A stretch of DNA of 64,000 nt from Paenibacillus sabuli (GTDB taxonomy: Bacteria; Bacillota; Bacilli; Paenibacillales; Paenibacillaceae), in assembly GCF_014705605.1 (NCBI RefSeq), contig NZ_JACXIZ010000016.1, positions 124,001 through 188,000 on the forward strand, written 5' to 3'. Of the stretch, positions 49,929 through 59,595 are shown piece after piece; the stretch's first letter is position 1, and the number at the start of each line of letters is the position of its first letter. The translations under genes and the position numbers were made by a program. Below the pieces are notes generated by a model. The model was not told the DNA's origin, made no database searches, and was given only the letters and a program-made list of their open reading frames with translations.

Positions 49929-50570
49929 CGCGGGAGGTCCGGATGTACTGTTGGCAATTGGGCGATTCACAAAACTTGACCACGCTGCATAATGAATCAC
50001 GTTGAAGGTCGAGAGTGGTATTAAGTAATACCGAGGAACACTGGGTAATGCTCTGGCGGCATGGCAGCAGTCGGACGACCGCCGATTCCTGCCGGGGTCG
50101 GCAAGGTTGTGGTATGCCGTTTCGAGGCCGCCGCCCATGGGTAATTCTATCCATAACCAATTTCATTGGAGATGGGAGGAATAGTCGTGACGTTGCGCAG
50201 CTATTTGGCCGGGCTCGTCCTGGCGATTGCGGCGCTTCCGGCAGACGAACCCCTTGAGCGGCAGACACCGGGCAGCCGGAGGCGCACAGGCGAGACGAGT
50301 GCTCGCCCCCAGCACGGACGCCATAACCAATAGGCGTAAGCATCGTGATGCATCGTAAGCATAAGCATTCCGTGTTACCCGTAAACGATGACGATGCATA
50401 TCAGGCACAAGTAGTGTGTCATAGGCTCGAACAGCGTGCAAATGGATCGCCACGAACGAGCATTGTGCAATAGGCTTAGATATTGCGCATGGACGCAGCG
50501 CTTGAACGTAGACATGGCGCACGAACAAGCATAGCGCAGATCGCTATAAACAAAGCGCGGATCGGCATAA
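49929..50570. other. Long spacer between ywhD and pbpG with small inverted and direct repeats
   Basis: Apart from the short reading frame listed at 50187, no gene is supported. A 7-bp inverted repeat GGTATTA-AG-TAATACC lies at 50017-50032. A 20-codon frame at 49943-50005 follows a GGGAGG but has no recognisable content. From about 50330 to 50560 the sequence is built of loosely repeated GCATAAGCAT/GCGCA-like units. Confidence 0.4.
50187..50333 (+). CDS. Possible 48-residue peptide with hydrophobic N terminus
   Basis: A GTG start has a perfect GGGAGG seven bases upstream. The first ~18 residues (TLRSYLAGLVLAIAALPADE) look like a short signal or membrane segment; the remainder is polar and Arg-rich (RRRTGETSARPQHGRHNQ) and looks unstructured. 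It stands alone in a long spacer. It could be a small membrane peptide, or the decayed start of a lost gene. I do not recognise it. Confidence 0.35.
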   Translation: MTLRSYLAGLVLAIAALPADEPLERQTPGSRRRTGETSARPQHGRHNQ

Positions 50571-50616
50571 AGCGGCGCCCTCGAGCCAGAATTCTGGTTC
50601 GAGGGCGCCGCTTTTT
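50571..50616 (+). terminator. Very strong palindromic terminator
   Basis: A 21-bp, nearly perfect inverted repeat (AGCGGCGCCCTCGA... and its complement, centred at 50591-50592, one G-T pair) runs into TTTTT at 50612-50616. It is far from any plus-strand gene except the small frame at 50187, so it may end that transcript or ywhD readthrough. Confidence 0.8.
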
Positions 50617-50791
50617 CGCGAACCCTGCTTTACGGATCTTCCTCCTAAAGACATGCCTGGCTCGGCTGGAGAACAGCTGGTCGGTAAGCCTTTCGGGGCT
50701 AGCCAGAAGGACAGCTTGCCGGTAGCCTTTCCTCGGATTACCTGCCGAAAGGTGACCAGTCATTCCGTCTGCCCTTGGAGTCATGCTCAAT

Positions 50792-52924
50792 TCACTCGCC
50801 CCACCAGCGCTTCAGGTGGCCCCACCACGAGCGGTGGCGCTCCTGGGCCGCGTCGCTGGCGGAGCTGTCCGCGCCGCCGTCGCCATCCGCGCCGCCGGTC
50901 CCGTCCGCGCCGGCGTCCGGGTCGCTGAGGCACAGCTCCACCGGCTCCGTGCCGGCGACGAAGCTCTCCAGCCGCCGCTCGCCGCAGGCGGCGGTCGCGA
51001 GCAGCCCGCTCTCGGAATCGATGTAGCGGCTGACGACGCCGCGCGGCATCTCGAATGCCTTGGGCGGAAGCGCCGCGAGCGCCGCCTCCGTATAAGCGGC
51101 GAAGATCGGCGCGGCGCGGTGCGCCTCGACCGCGTCGATGCTGCGCCCCTTGTCGTAGCCGACCCAGACCGCGGTCGTCAGCTCCGGCGTGAAGCCGACC
51201 ATCCAGGCGTCGGAGGCGGTCGTCCCGGTTTTGGCGGCGACCGGCCGCTTCAGCGTCGCCGCCACGCGATGGCCGGTGCCCCCGGGCTCGAACACGCTCT
51301 GCATGAGGCTCGTCAGCACGTAGGCATGCGCCGGGTCGATGACCTGCTGCGGCTGCGGGTCGGCCTCGTACAGCACGCGGCCGCCGGGCCCGACGATGCG
51401 CAGGATCGCGGTCGGCTCGTAGCGCACGCCCCCGCCGGCGATCGCGGTGAACGCCGAGGCCATCTCATACGGGCTGACCGGGAACGTCCCCAGCGCCAGC
51501 GAAGGCACCGGCTCCATCGCGCTCTCGATGCCGAGCCGCCGCGCCGTCTCGATCACCTTGTCCGGGCCGACGGCCATGATCGTGCTGACGGCGTAGATGT
51601 TGTCGGAGCTGGCGATCGCCGTGCGCATGTCGATCTCTTCATTGAAGTACTTGTCGTTGTAATTGCCGGGCTCGTAGGTGCGCCGGCCGTCATCGTAGAC
51701 GAAGGTGGTCGGCTCGCTGCGAAAGCGCGACACCGGCGTCATCCCGCCCTGCTCCAGCGCGGTCAGGTAGACCAGCGGCTTGAAGGAGGAGCCGGGCTGG
51801 CGCGTCGTGGCAAAGACGCGGTTGTACTGATTCGCCGCGTAGTCGCGCCCGCCGACCATCGCCTTGATGTAGCCGTTGCGCGGGTCGATGGAGATCAGCG
51901 CCGTCTGCAGCTCGGATTGCTCGGGGAAGCCCGCTGCGACCGCCTGCTCGGCGGCGCGCTGCATGCCGGTGTCGAGCGTCGTATAGACGCGCACGCCGCC
52001 CTGCTCCAGCAGCTGCTCGTCGATGCCGAGCCGATCGATCGCGACGAGCCGCACATAATCGCGGAAGTACGAGGCGAAGCCGTCCTCCGCATCGCCGCCG
52101 AGCGTGCGTAGCGCCAGCAGCTCCGCGTAGGCGGCATCGGCCGCTTCCGGCGTAATCCGTCCTTGCTCCGTCATCAGCGTCAGGATGACGTGCTGGCGGT
52201 CCTTCGCTTTTTTCATATTCATATACGGCGAGTAGTATTTCGGCCCCTTCGGGATGCCGGCGAGCATCGCCGATTCGGCCAGCGACAGCTGCGCCGCGGA
52301 TTTGCCAAAGTAGAGCCGCGCCGCCGCTTCGATGCCATAGGCGCCGTGGCCGTAATAGATCTGGTTGAGGTACATCTCCAGTATCTCGTCTTTGCTGTAA
52401 TTCATCTCGAGCTGCAGCGTATAGGCCGCTTCCTTGACCTTGCGCGTCCAGGTGCGCGCGTGGCTGAGGTACAGATTGCGGGCGAGCTGCTGCGTGATCG
52501 TACTCGCGCCCTGGCGGCGCGAGCGACTCTCCAGATTGACGAGAGCCGCACGCGCCATGCTCCGCGTGTCGAAGCCGTCATGCTCGTAGAAGCGCCGGTC
52601 CTCGACTGCGATCGTGGCGGCGATGACGTGCGGCGACATCTCCCCGAGCGCGACGGAGCTGCGATTCTCCCCACCGTGGAAGGTGTCGATCACATTGCCC
52701 TGCAGGTCGAGCAGCTGCGAGGTCTGGCTGACGGTCGCAGCCGGCAGCGCCTGGGCGCGGATGTACAGCAGCAATCCGGCCAGCAGCACCACCCCGCCGG
52801 CGGCAGCGATGACGCTCCACTGCAGCCAGCGATACGCGCGGCGCAGCAGCGGCAGGCGGGCGCGCCGCGGACGCTCGCTGCGTCGGCTTCCCCAGAAGCG
52901 GGAGCGAAGCTTATGCTTGTTCAC
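50792..52924 (-). CDS. pbpG: Class A penicillin-binding protein (PBP1A type)
   Basis: A 710-residue bifunctional peptidoglycan synthase. A cytoplasmic basic start and one membrane anchor (about 38-55) precede the glycosyltransferase domain, with EDRRFYEHDGFD and RRQGASTITQQLARNLYL. The transpeptidase domain has the active-site Ser in GSSFKPLVYL (near residue 377), SSDN and KTGTTASD. The tail is an Asp/Gly/Ala-rich low-complexity stretch ending WWGHLKRWWGE. GTG 52924 is the start; GGAGGAGG lies upstream. Its place between ywhD and speE equals that of pbpG in Bacillus, whose product acts in sporulation; the symbol is given by synteny, and the role here is inferred. Confidence 0.92.
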   Translation of the reverse strand: MNKHKLRSRFWGSRRSERPRRARLPLLRRAYRWLQWSVIAAAGGVVLLAGLLLYIRAQALPAATVSQTSQLLDLQGNVIDTFHGGENRSSVALGEMSPHVIAATIAVEDRRFYEHDGFDTRSMARAALVNLESRSRRQGASTITQQLARNLYLSHARTWTRKVKEAAYTLQLEMNYSKDEILEMYLNQIYYGHGAYGIEAAARLYFGKSAAQLSLAESAMLAGIPKGPKYYSPYMNMKKAKDRQHVILTLMTEQGRITPEAADAAYAELLALRTLGGDAEDGFASYFRDYVRLVAIDRLGIDEQLLEQGGVRVYTTLDTGMQRAAEQAVAAGFPEQSELQTALISIDPRNGYIKAMVGGRDYAANQYNRVFATTRQPGSSFKPLVYLTALEQGGMTPVSRFRSEPTTFVYDDGRRTYEPGNYNDKYFNEEIDMRTAIASSDNIYAVSTIMAVGPDKVIETARRLGIESAMEPVPSLALGTFPVSPYEMASAFTAIAGGGVRYEPTAILRIVGPGGRVLYEADPQPQQVIDPAHAYVLTSLMQSVFEPGGTGHRVAATLKRPVAAKTGTTASDAWMVGFTPELTTAVWVGYDKGRSIDAVEAHRAAPIFAAYTEAALAALPPKAFEMPRGVVSRYIDSESGLLATAACGERRLESFVAGTEPVELCLSDPDAGADGTGGADGDGGADSSASDAAQERHRSWWGHLKRWWGE

Positions 52925-53010
52925 AGGTGAGGCCCTCCTCCATTGGTAAAAATCCCCGTGATTCTAGTATGGAGCTCAGCCTGCGCGTCTATTCATTGCC
53001 ATACTGCGCA

Positions 53011-53039
53011 TTGTAATGGGACGAGCATTTGACTATAAT
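53011..53039 (+). promoter_or_regulatory. SigA promoter of the speE-speB operon
   Basis: TTGTAA (53011-53016), 17 bases, TATAAT (53034-53039). The speE start codon is 55 bases downstream. The spacing and -10 are ideal, and the spacer has no other gene. Confidence 0.75.
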
Positions 53040-53093
53040 AACGTTGACTAACATAACGATGGAAGAAACGACGGAAAGAAGGGTGCTTGCACA

Positions 53094-53921
53094 ATGGAAT
53101 TGTGGTATACGGAGAAGCAGACTGAAAGCTACGGCATCACCGCCAAAATTAAAGAGACGTACGTGCATGAGAAGACCGAGTTTCAGGAGCTGGCGATGAT
53201 CGAGACCGAGGAGTTCGGCACGATGCTGGTGCTCGACGGGATGGTCATGACGACCGACAAGGACGAATTCGTGTACCACGAAATGGTGGCGCACCCGGTG
53301 CTCTTCACCCATCCCAATCCGAAGCATGTGCTGATCGTGGGCGGCGGCGACGGCGGCGTCGTGCGCGAGGTGATGAAGCACCCCAAGGTGGAGAAAGCGG
53401 TGCTCGTCGATATCGACGGCAAGGTCATCGAATATTCCAAAAAATACTTGCCGCAAATCGCCTGCGAGCTGGACAATCCGCGCGTCGAGGTCATCGTCAA
53501 CGACGGCTTCATGCATATTCACGATCATAAAGACACGTACGACGTCATCATGGTCGACTCGACCGAGCCGGTCGGCCCGGCGGCCAACCTGTTCACGCGC
53601 GGCTTCTATCAAGGCATCTACGAAGCGCTCAAAGCCGACGGCCTGTTCGTCGCGCAGACAGACAACCCGTGGTTCAAGGCCGAACTGATCGCCAGCGTGA
53701 ACCGCGACGTCAGGGAGGTCTTCCCGATCGTGCGCGTTTACGGCGCCAATGTGCCGACCTATCCGAGCGGGCTGTGGACCTTCACCGTCGGCAGCAAGAC
53801 GTACGATCCGCTCGAGGTGGACGAGGCGTCGATCCCCGAGATCGCGACCAAGTACTACACGCCGCGCCTGCACAAGGCGGCCTTCGCGCTGCCGAAATTC
53901 GTAGAGGATCTCATCAAGTAG
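53094..53921 (+). CDS. speE: Spermidine synthase
   Basis: A 275-residue polyamine aminopropyltransferase that transfers the aminopropyl group of decarboxylated S-adenosylmethionine to putrescine. The N terminus [11 protein letters not shown] is typical; the nucleotide motif [15 protein letters not shown] and the catalytic region [14 protein letters not shown], with its conserved Asp, are intact. AAGAAGG lies about ten bases before the ATG. It is the first gene of an operon with speB, 27 bases apart. Length and motifs agree with Bacillus SpeE. Confidence 0.96.
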   Translation: MELWYTEKQTESYGITAKIKETYVHEKTEFQELAMIETEEFGTMLVLDGMVMTTDKDEFVYHEMVAHPVLFTHPNPKHVLIVGGGDGGVVREVMKHPKVEKAVLVDIDGKVIEYSKKYLPQIACELDNPRVEVIVNDGFMHIHDHKDTYDVIMVDSTEPVGPAANLFTRGFYQGIYEALKADGLFVAQTDNPWFKAELIASVNRDVREVFPIVRVYGANVPTYPSGLWTFTVGSKTYDPLEVDEASIPEIATKYYTPRLHKAAFALPKFVEDLIK

Positions 53922-53948
53922 GCGAGAGCCGGGGAGGCAAGCAAACGC

Positions 53949-54818
53949 ATGAAACTGGATCAGAAATATTCCGGCAACGTCTTTATCCTTAGCTCCGAGG
54001 ACTATAATGAAGCCAAGGCCGTCATCTATGGCATGCCGATGGACTATACCGTCTCGTTCCGCCCGGGCTCGCGCTTCGGTCCGGCCCGCATCCGCGAGGT
54101 GTCGGTCGGGCTCGAGGAGTACAGCCCGTATCTCGATCGCAGCCTCGAGGAGCTGAATTACTTCGACGCCGGCGATCTGCTGCTGCCGTTCGGCAATGCC
54201 GCGCGCAGCCTGGAGATTATCGGCGAATTCGTGCGCGGCGTGCTGGACGACGGCAAGCTGCCGCTGGGCCTGGGCGGCGAGCATCTCGTCTCGTGGCCGA
54301 TCTTCCGCGAGGTGTATGCCCGGCATCCGGATCTGGCGATCATTCACATCGATGCCCACGCCGACCTGCGCGAGTCGTACGAGGGCGAGCCGCTCTCGCA
54401 TTCGACGCCGCTGCGCAAGGCAGCCGAGCTGATCGGTCCGGACAACATCTACCAGTTCGGCATTCGCTCCGGCTCGCGCGAGGAATGGGCGTACGCCCGC
54501 GAGCACATCAACTTCTACCCGTTCGAGGTGGCGGAGCCGCTGCTGCGCGTGCTGCCCGAGCTGGCCGGACGTCCGGTCTACGTGACCATCGACATCGACG
54601 TGCTCGATCCGTCGGGCGCGCCGGGTACGGGCACGGCCGAGGCCGGCGGGATCACCTCCAAGGAGCTGCTCGAGGCGGTCCACGCCATCGCGCGCTCGGA
54701 GGCGCGGATCGTCGGCTGCGACCTCGTGGAGGTCGCCCCGGTCTACGATCCGACCGAGCAGACCCAGATCGTGGCGGCCAAGCTGATCCGCGAGATGCTG
54801 CTCGGCTTCGTCAAGTAG
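53949..54818 (+). CDS. speB: Agmatinase
   Basis: A 289-residue ureohydrolase that turns agmatine into putrescine and urea, providing the substrate of SpeE. The dinuclear manganese-binding motifs are GGEHLVSW, HIDAHADLRE and TIDIDVLDPSGAPGTG. The length is normal. It follows speE by 27 bases; GGGGAGG precedes the ATG. A promoter and T-box leader begin shortly after its stop. The two enzymes form the arginine-decarboxylase branch of polyamine synthesis; the decarboxylase is not in the window. Confidence 0.96.
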   Translation: MKLDQKYSGNVFILSSEDYNEAKAVIYGMPMDYTVSFRPGSRFGPARIREVSVGLEEYSPYLDRSLEELNYFDAGDLLLPFGNAARSLEIIGEFVRGVLDDGKLPLGLGGEHLVSWPIFREVYARHPDLAIIHIDAHADLRESYEGEPLSHSTPLRKAAELIGPDNIYQFGIRSGSREEWAYAREHINFYPFEVAEPLLRVLPELAGRPVYVTIDIDVLDPSGAPGTGTAEAGGITSKELLEAVHAIARSEARIVGCDLVEVAPVYDPTEQTQIVAAKLIREMLLGFVK

Positions 54819-54851
54819 AGATGCGGGGAGTTGGCGGAACGAGAGCGCTGC

Positions 54852-54879
54852 TTGCAATTTCGCCGCAGTTGCATATAAT
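54852..54879 (+). promoter_or_regulatory. SigA promoter of the T-box leader
   Basis: TTGCAA (54852-54857) and TATAAT (54874-54879) are 16 bases apart, placing a start near 54886, just before the T-box Stem I. The promoter begins 34 bases after the speB stop. Confidence 0.6.
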
Positions 54880-54889
54880 AGGTACAATA

Positions 54890-55150
54890 GTGAACGACGA
54901 AGAACGGGAAAGTACGCCGTCCCTATCCGTGAGCAGCGAGCCGGGAGAGTGAGAGCCGGTACGGCAGGACGAGCGGAAGCGCACCCGGGAGTCGGTCTTC
55001 CGAAGCGGCTGCGGCCGCCGCAGGGAGGCCCGGTCATTCCGTTATCATGATCGAGCGGATTCGCGCCCGGCGGGGGCGAATACCAGAAGAGTGGCACCGC
55101 GGAGCAAGCCTCCGTCTCTTTGTACAGACAAGAGACGGAGGCTGTTTGTA
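54890..55150 (+). promoter_or_regulatory. T-box leader with terminator, not followed by a plus-strand gene
   Basis: Stem I is visible: CGAC/GTCG and CGGG/CCCG at its base, AGTA (about 54911-54914) facing GAA (54976-54978) in the specifier loop. The T-box motif AGAGTGGCACCGCGG is at 55088-55102, and the terminator GCCTCCGTCTCTT/AAGAGACGGAGGC (55108-55142) follows. The specifier is GCG (Ala) if read right after GAA, or CGC (Arg) if read as the triplet before the conserved A (54983). T-boxes sense uncharged tRNA. The next plus-strand genes are ywiB-argS, about 1 kb on, beyond an antisense gene. Confidence 0.9.
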
Positions 55151-55206
55151 TTGCTGCGGCCATGCGCTTGCCGCTGGCGGGCGGCTGTCCGCTTCGCCGC
55201 CAGTCG

Positions 55207-56043
55207 TCACATGCGATTGCGATGGATGCGGCGGAAGAGCACCGGCGTCACGCCCTCGAGCTGCTTGAAGCGTTTGATGAAGTAGCTCGGATGCTCGTAG
55301 CCGACGCTGGCGGCGACGCGCTTCACCTCGGCGTCCGGCTCGCGCAGCAGCAGCTCCTTGGCCTTGCGGATGCGGATGCGGGTGAGGTACTCGATCGGCC
55401 GCACGCCGAGCGCCTGCTGGAAGAGCACGCAGATGTGCTGCGGGCTCACCCCCAGCAGCCCGGCCAGCTCCGGCAGCGTGATGGCGCGGCTGTAGTGCGT
55501 CTCCAGGTGCGCGAGTACGGGCGCGAGCGCATCCATCTGCTGCTTGCGCGAGCGCAGCTCGGTCGGGGAGCCGTAGCGATACAGGTCGAGCAGCAGCCGG
55601 TACAGGGCGGCGGAGGTCTCGAGCGCCGTCGTCGGGTGGGGCGCCTGCAGCTGCGAGCCCATCTCTTGCAGATGCTTGAGCGCGACATCGGGATTGCCCA
55701 GGTACAGCGCCTGCGTGCGGGCCAGCTGCAGGTCGCGCAGCATCTCGGCGGCGCGGGGACCGTTGAAGGTCGCCCATCGCACGCCCCAGGGGGCCTCGAT
55801 CGCGTGGTAGGCGTGCGCCTCGCCGGGCATCAGCAGCATGCCCTGCGAAGGGCCCACCGTGAGCTCGCGCTGCCCGACGCGCAGCACGCCCGTGCCGCTG
55901 GTGACCTGCAGCCACTGGTAATCCGGATAGCCGCCGGGCCGGTCCATGTCGGGCTGATGCGTCCAGCCGCCCAGGCTCGTCAGATAGAGCGGCAGCCGCC
56001 GCTCGAAGTCGGTCATTACGGGAAAGAGGCTGAAGTCGGTCAT
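55207..56043 (-). CDS. AraC-family regulator with cupin-like sensor domain
   Basis: A 278-residue transcription factor. The N-terminal ~150 residues form a cupin-type ligand-binding domain (YPDYQWLQVTSGTGVLRVGQ, SQGMLLMPGEAHAY); the C-terminal ~100 residues are the AraC double helix-turn-helix (ITLPELAGLLGVSPQHICVLF, VKRVAASVGYEHPSYFIKRF, GVTPVLFRRIH). Such one-component regulators usually sense sugars. It stands alone, antisense between a T-box leader and ywiB-argS; its 3' end is 57 bases past the T-box terminator. An insertion between leader and operon is possible. Its own target is unknown. ATG 56016 is an alternative start. Confidence 0.92.
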   Translation of the reverse strand: MTDFSLFPVMTDFERRLPLYLTSLGGWTHQPDMDRPGGYPDYQWLQVTSGTGVLRVGQRELTVGPSQGMLLMPGEAHAYHAIEAPWGVRWATFNGPRAAEMLRDLQLARTQALYLGNPDVALKHLQEMGSQLQAPHPTTALETSAALYRLLLDLYRYGSPTELRSRKQQMDALAPVLAHLETHYSRAITLPELAGLLGVSPQHICVLFQQALGVRPIEYLTRIRIRKAKELLLREPDAEVKRVAASVGYEHPSYFIKRFKQLEGVTPVLFRRIHRNRM

Positions 56044-56138
56044 GCCATCCGGTCATCCCTTCCAGAAATCGTGTGTACGCTCATCATACAACGGGAGTCG
56101 GTCGGAATGCCAATCCACTTACAGAAAGCGGGAATTAC

Positions 56139-56594
56139 ATGACGTTGACGAAACGCAAGGTGCGCATTGCGCTGGAGAGCCGTCAGGAGGACGAGGTGAC
56201 GCGGCACGCGTATGCCGGCGAGTGGGTGCTGCGCGGCCGATCCGCTTTTTTGCATTATGAAGAGGAAGAGGACGGCGGCCGGGTACGGACGGTGATGCGC
56301 TGGGGCGAGGACGAGATCAAGATCACCCGGCGCGGGGATGTGGAGACGGAGCAGACGTTCGTGCCGAATGCGCGGCGCGGCGGCTCGTATCGCATGGGCG
56401 GGCTGAGCTTCCCGATGGAGACTGTGACCGATGCGATCGCGTTCCGGGACCCGCAGGCGCAAGGCGAAGGCGCGCGGCGCGACTCGATGGCCTTGCCACT
56501 GACGATTGAATGGAGCTACTCGTTGTGGATGGAAGATCAACAGATCGGCCGGTTCGAGATCCGGCTGGATATATGGGAGGATGACAGGCAATGA
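56139..56594 (+). CDS. ywiB: YwiB-family beta-barrel protein (DUF1934)
   Basis: A 151-residue protein of the DUF1934 family, a calycin-like small beta-barrel. The start at ATG 56139 ([14 protein letters not shown]) gives the normal length; a longer frame to 56073 is a shadow. Family features include [34 protein letters not shown] and [11 protein letters not shown]. It overlaps argS by four bases (ATGA), so both are translated together, as in Bacillus, where ywiB precedes argS. Its function is unknown. There is no strong promoter in the 95 bases upstream. Confidence 0.9.
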   Translation: MTLTKRKVRIALESRQEDEVTRHAYAGEWVLRGRSAFLHYEEEEDGGRVRTVMRWGEDEIKITRRGDVETEQTFVPNARRGGSYRMGGLSFPMETVTDAIAFRDPQAQGEGARRDSMALPLTIEWSYSLWMEDQQIGRFEIRLDIWEDDRQ

Positions 56595-58273
56595 GTGAGA
56601 GGAATGTAGTCGAGATGACGCATGCGCGGGTGCGCGAAGCGATCGTGGAAGCGGCGGTCGCTGCGGGGCTGACGTCCCGCGAGGCGATGCCCGACTTCAC
56701 GCTGGAGGCGCCGCGGGAGAAGGCGCACGGCGATCTGGCGGCCAATGCCGCGATGCAGCTGACGAAGCTGGCGCGCCGCAATCCGCGGCAGATCGCCGAG
56801 GCGATCGTGGCGCATCTGGATGCGGCGCGCGCCGGCGTGACCGCGGTCGAGATCGCAGGGCCGGGGTTCTTGAACTTCCGCCTGGATCAGAGCTACCTGT
56901 ACCCGGTCGTGCCGCAGGCGCTGCAGCAGGGGGCGGACTATGGCCGGGCTACGGTCGGCGGCGGCAGCCGCGTCCAGGTCGAATTCGTCAGCGCCAATCC
57001 GACCGGCAGCCTGCACCTGGGACATGCGCGCGGCGCCGCAGTCGGCGATGCGCTGTGCAATCTGCTGGACTTCGCCGGCTACGAGGTGACGCGCGAGTAT
57101 TATATTAATGATGCGGGCAATCAGGTCGCCAACCTGGCCCGCTCGATCGAGGCCCGCTACAAGCAGGCGCTCGGCCTGGAGGCCGAGATGCCGGAGGACG
57201 GCTACCACGGCGAGGATATTGTCGGCTTCGCGCAGCTGCTCAAGGAGCAGGAGGGCGACCGGCTGCTCGCCTTGCCCGAGGAGGAGCGCTTTACCTTTTT
57301 CCGCCAGTTCGGACTGGAGCGGGAGCTGGACAAGATCAAGCGCGATCTCGGCCGCTTCCGGGTCGGCTTCGATGTCTGGTACAGCGAATCTTCGCTCTAC
57401 GAGCGCGGACTGGTCGTGCAGGCGCTGGACGCGCTGCGCGAGCGCGGCCAGGTGTTCGAGGAGGAGGGCGCGACCTGGCTGTCGACGATGCCCTACGGCG
57501 ACGACAAAAACCGCGTGCTCGTGAAAAATGACGGCTCGTACACCTATTTGTCGCCGGATATTGCCTATCATCGCGACAAGTACGGCCGCGGCTACGATCG
57601 CATGATCAACATCTGGGGCGCAGACCATCACGGCTATATCCCGCGCGTCAAGGCGGCGATGGCCGCGCTCGGCAACGATCCGGAGAAGCTGACGGTGCTG
57701 ATCGCCCAGATGGTGAGCCTGTTCCAGGATGGGGAGAAGGTGAAGATGTCCAAGCGCACGGGCAAGGCGGTGACGATGGAGGACCTGATGGATGAGGTGG
57801 GTGTCGATGCGATCCGCTACTTCTTCACGATGCGCAGCATGGACTCGCATCTCGACTTCGACATGGATCTGGCGATCTCCACCTCCAACGAGAATCCGGT
57901 CTACTACGTGCAGTACGCGCATGCGCGCATCTGCAGCATCTTCCGCCAGGCGGCGGATCAGGGCATCGCCGTCGACCGGCTGGAGACGGCAGATCTGCAG
58001 CTGCTGCGCGCCGAGAGCGAATACGGACTGCTGCAAAAGCTGGGCGAGCTACCGCAGCTCGTGGCGGAAGCGGCCGAGCACCTGGCGCCTCACCGCATGA
58101 TCCGGTACATGTACGAGCTCGCCTCGCAGCTGCACAGCTATTACCGGGCCGAGCGCGTCATGACCGATGACGCGGCCCAGACGCAGGCCCGACTGGCCCT
58201 GCTCGCAGCCGTACGGATCGCGCTGGCCAACACGCTCCGACTGGTCGGCGTGTCGGCGCCGGAGCGGATGTAG
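56591..58273 (+). CDS. argS: Arginyl-tRNA synthetase
   Basis: A 560-residue class I aminoacyl-tRNA synthetase that charges tRNA-Arg. The N-terminal Add-1 domain precedes the ATP-binding signature [15 protein letters not shown] (HIGH motif) and [11 protein letters not shown] (KMSK motif); the C-terminal helical anticodon-binding domain ends [12 protein letters not shown]. Length and motifs match bacterial ArgS. It is coupled to ywiB by a four-base overlap. An upstream T-box with a possible Arg specifier lies about 1.4 kb away, across an antisense gene. The convergent subtilisin gene ends 40 bases after its stop. Confidence 0.97.
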   Translation: MSERNVVEMTHARVREAIVEAAVAAGLTSREAMPDFTLEAPREKAHGDLAANAAMQLTKLARRNPRQIAEAIVAHLDAARAGVTAVEIAGPGFLNFRLDQSYLYPVVPQALQQGADYGRATVGGGSRVQVEFVSANPTGSLHLGHARGAAVGDALCNLLDFAGYEVTREYYINDAGNQVANLARSIEARYKQALGLEAEMPEDGYHGEDIVGFAQLLKEQEGDRLLALPEEERFTFFRQFGLERELDKIKRDLGRFRVGFDVWYSESSLYERGLVVQALDALRERGQVFEEEGATWLSTMPYGDDKNRVLVKNDGSYTYLSPDIAYHRDKYGRGYDRMINIWGADHHGYIPRVKAAMAALGNDPEKLTVLIAQMVSLFQDGEKVKMSKRTGKAVTMEDLMDEVGVDAIRYFFTMRSMDSHLDFDMDLAISTSNENPVYYVQYAHARICSIFRQAADQGIAVDRLETADLQLLRAESEYGLLQKLGELPQLVAEAAEHLAPHRMIRYMYELASQLHSYYRAERVMTDDAAQTQARLALLAAVRIALANTLRLVGVSAPERM

Positions 58274-58312
58274 CCTGCCGCTGGGCGCGTGCGCTGCCCG
58301 CGCGCTGCCGGT

Positions 58313-59482
58313 TCACTGCAGCAGGCGGTCCGCGGTCCGCAGCATCTTGGCGACATCGAGCTCCCCGGTCAGCCGCGGCGCGCGCGGTCCCCGCAGCGGC
58401 TGCATCGAGCGCCGCAGGATCGTCTTGATTGCGGCCGGCCCTAGTCCCGGGTAGGCAGCCAGCAGCAGCGCTACGGCGCCGCTCACATGCGAGGTGGCCA
58501 TGGATGTCCCGCTCATCTCGTGGTAGCTGCCGCCGACCCAGGCCGAGGTGATCTTGTCTCCGGGCGCGTAGATGTCGATGTAGCTGCCGCGGTTGCTAAA
58601 CGGCGGAATCCGCCGCAGCCGGTTGGTGGCGCCGACCGAGATCGTCTGCGGATAACGGGCCGGGTAATCGATCGCCTTGCGCCGGCCGGCGTTGCCCGAG
58701 GAGGCGACGATCAACACGCCCGCCGCAGTCGCCTGCCGGACCGCGCCGAGCAGCGCCTTGCTGCGCGTCTTCATGCCAAAGCTCATGTTGATCAGGTGCA
58801 TCCGATTGCGCACGCACCACTCGATGGCGAGCACGATGTCGGAGACGTAGGCGCTGCCGTTGTGATCGAAGGCTTTGACCGGAAAGATGCTCGCGCGCGG
58901 CGCGACACCGATCATGCCGCCGGGCTGATTGGCGGCGGCAATCGTCCCGGCGATGTGCGTGCCGTGCCCGTTGTCGTCGTGCGGCGGCGTGCCCCGGCTC
59001 AGCAGATTGATCCCGCGAGCCAGCGAGCCGCGCAGATCGGGATGGGCGGCATCGACGCCGGTATCGATGACGCCGACCCGGACCCGGTGGCCGGTAGTCC
59101 GGCGCCAGGCGGCCGGCGCCTTGATCGCTTCCACGCCCCAAGGGAGGCCCTTGGTCAGCCCGACCGTGCTGCGCCGCGGCGCAGCGTGTACCGCTGCCGG
59201 CATATCCGGCTCGAGCCGAATGCGGGACAGCCAGCCCGGCGGCGCGTCGTGCAACCTGGCTGCGCCGATCGGGCACGAGATGGCGTCGATGAGCGGGAGC
59301 GGCTTCAGTCCTTGCGGGAGCGGCTGCCGACGTGACGCCTCGGAGCAGAGCGCCGCGATGCGCAGGTAGTCGCGGCGCCGGCCGAAGCGGATGATGCTCC
59401 GTTCGGCGCTGCCGGCGCTGCCGGCGGACCGGGCGGATTTTTCCAGCAGCCAACTGATGAGCGCGTTGATGTCCAAGTCCAA
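58313..59482 (-). CDS. S8-family subtilisin-like protease without signal peptide
   Basis: A 389-residue serine protease. The catalytic triad is Asp140 in GVIDTGVDAAHPDL, His173 in NGHGTHIAGT and Ser327 in SGTSMATSHVSG. The N-terminal ~110 residues could be a pro-domain, but there is no signal peptide, so it is closer to intracellular or atypical subtilisins; it also has several Cys residues (46, 70, 223). TTG 59482 is the start, with AAGGGG eleven bases upstream; no ATG begins a full-length product. It is convergent with argS and divergent from the small-RNA candidate and rpoE. Confidence 0.88.
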   Translation of the reverse strand: MDLDINALISWLLEKSARSAGSAGSAERSIIRFGRRRDYLRIAALCSEASRRQPLPQGLKPLPLIDAISCPIGAARLHDAPPGWLSRIRLEPDMPAAVHAAPRRSTVGLTKGLPWGVEAIKAPAAWRRTTGHRVRVGVIDTGVDAAHPDLRGSLARGINLLSRGTPPHDDNGHGTHIAGTIAAANQPGGMIGVAPRASIFPVKAFDHNGSAYVSDIVLAIEWCVRNRMHLINMSFGMKTRSKALLGAVRQATAAGVLIVASSGNAGRRKAIDYPARYPQTISVGATNRLRRIPPFSNRGSYIDIYAPGDKITSAWVGGSYHEMSGTSMATSHVSGAVALLLAAYPGLGPAAIKTILRRSMQPLRGPRAPRLTGELDVAKMLRTADRLLQ

Positions 59483-59595
59483 TGTCGGATTCCCCTTCCG
59501 CCAGACGATGCGTGTCGCTTTGCGCTATTGTATGAACGCGCGTCCCGGATCGTATAAGCCATTGTCCTTCCCGCCAAATAATTAGGCCGACAGCC

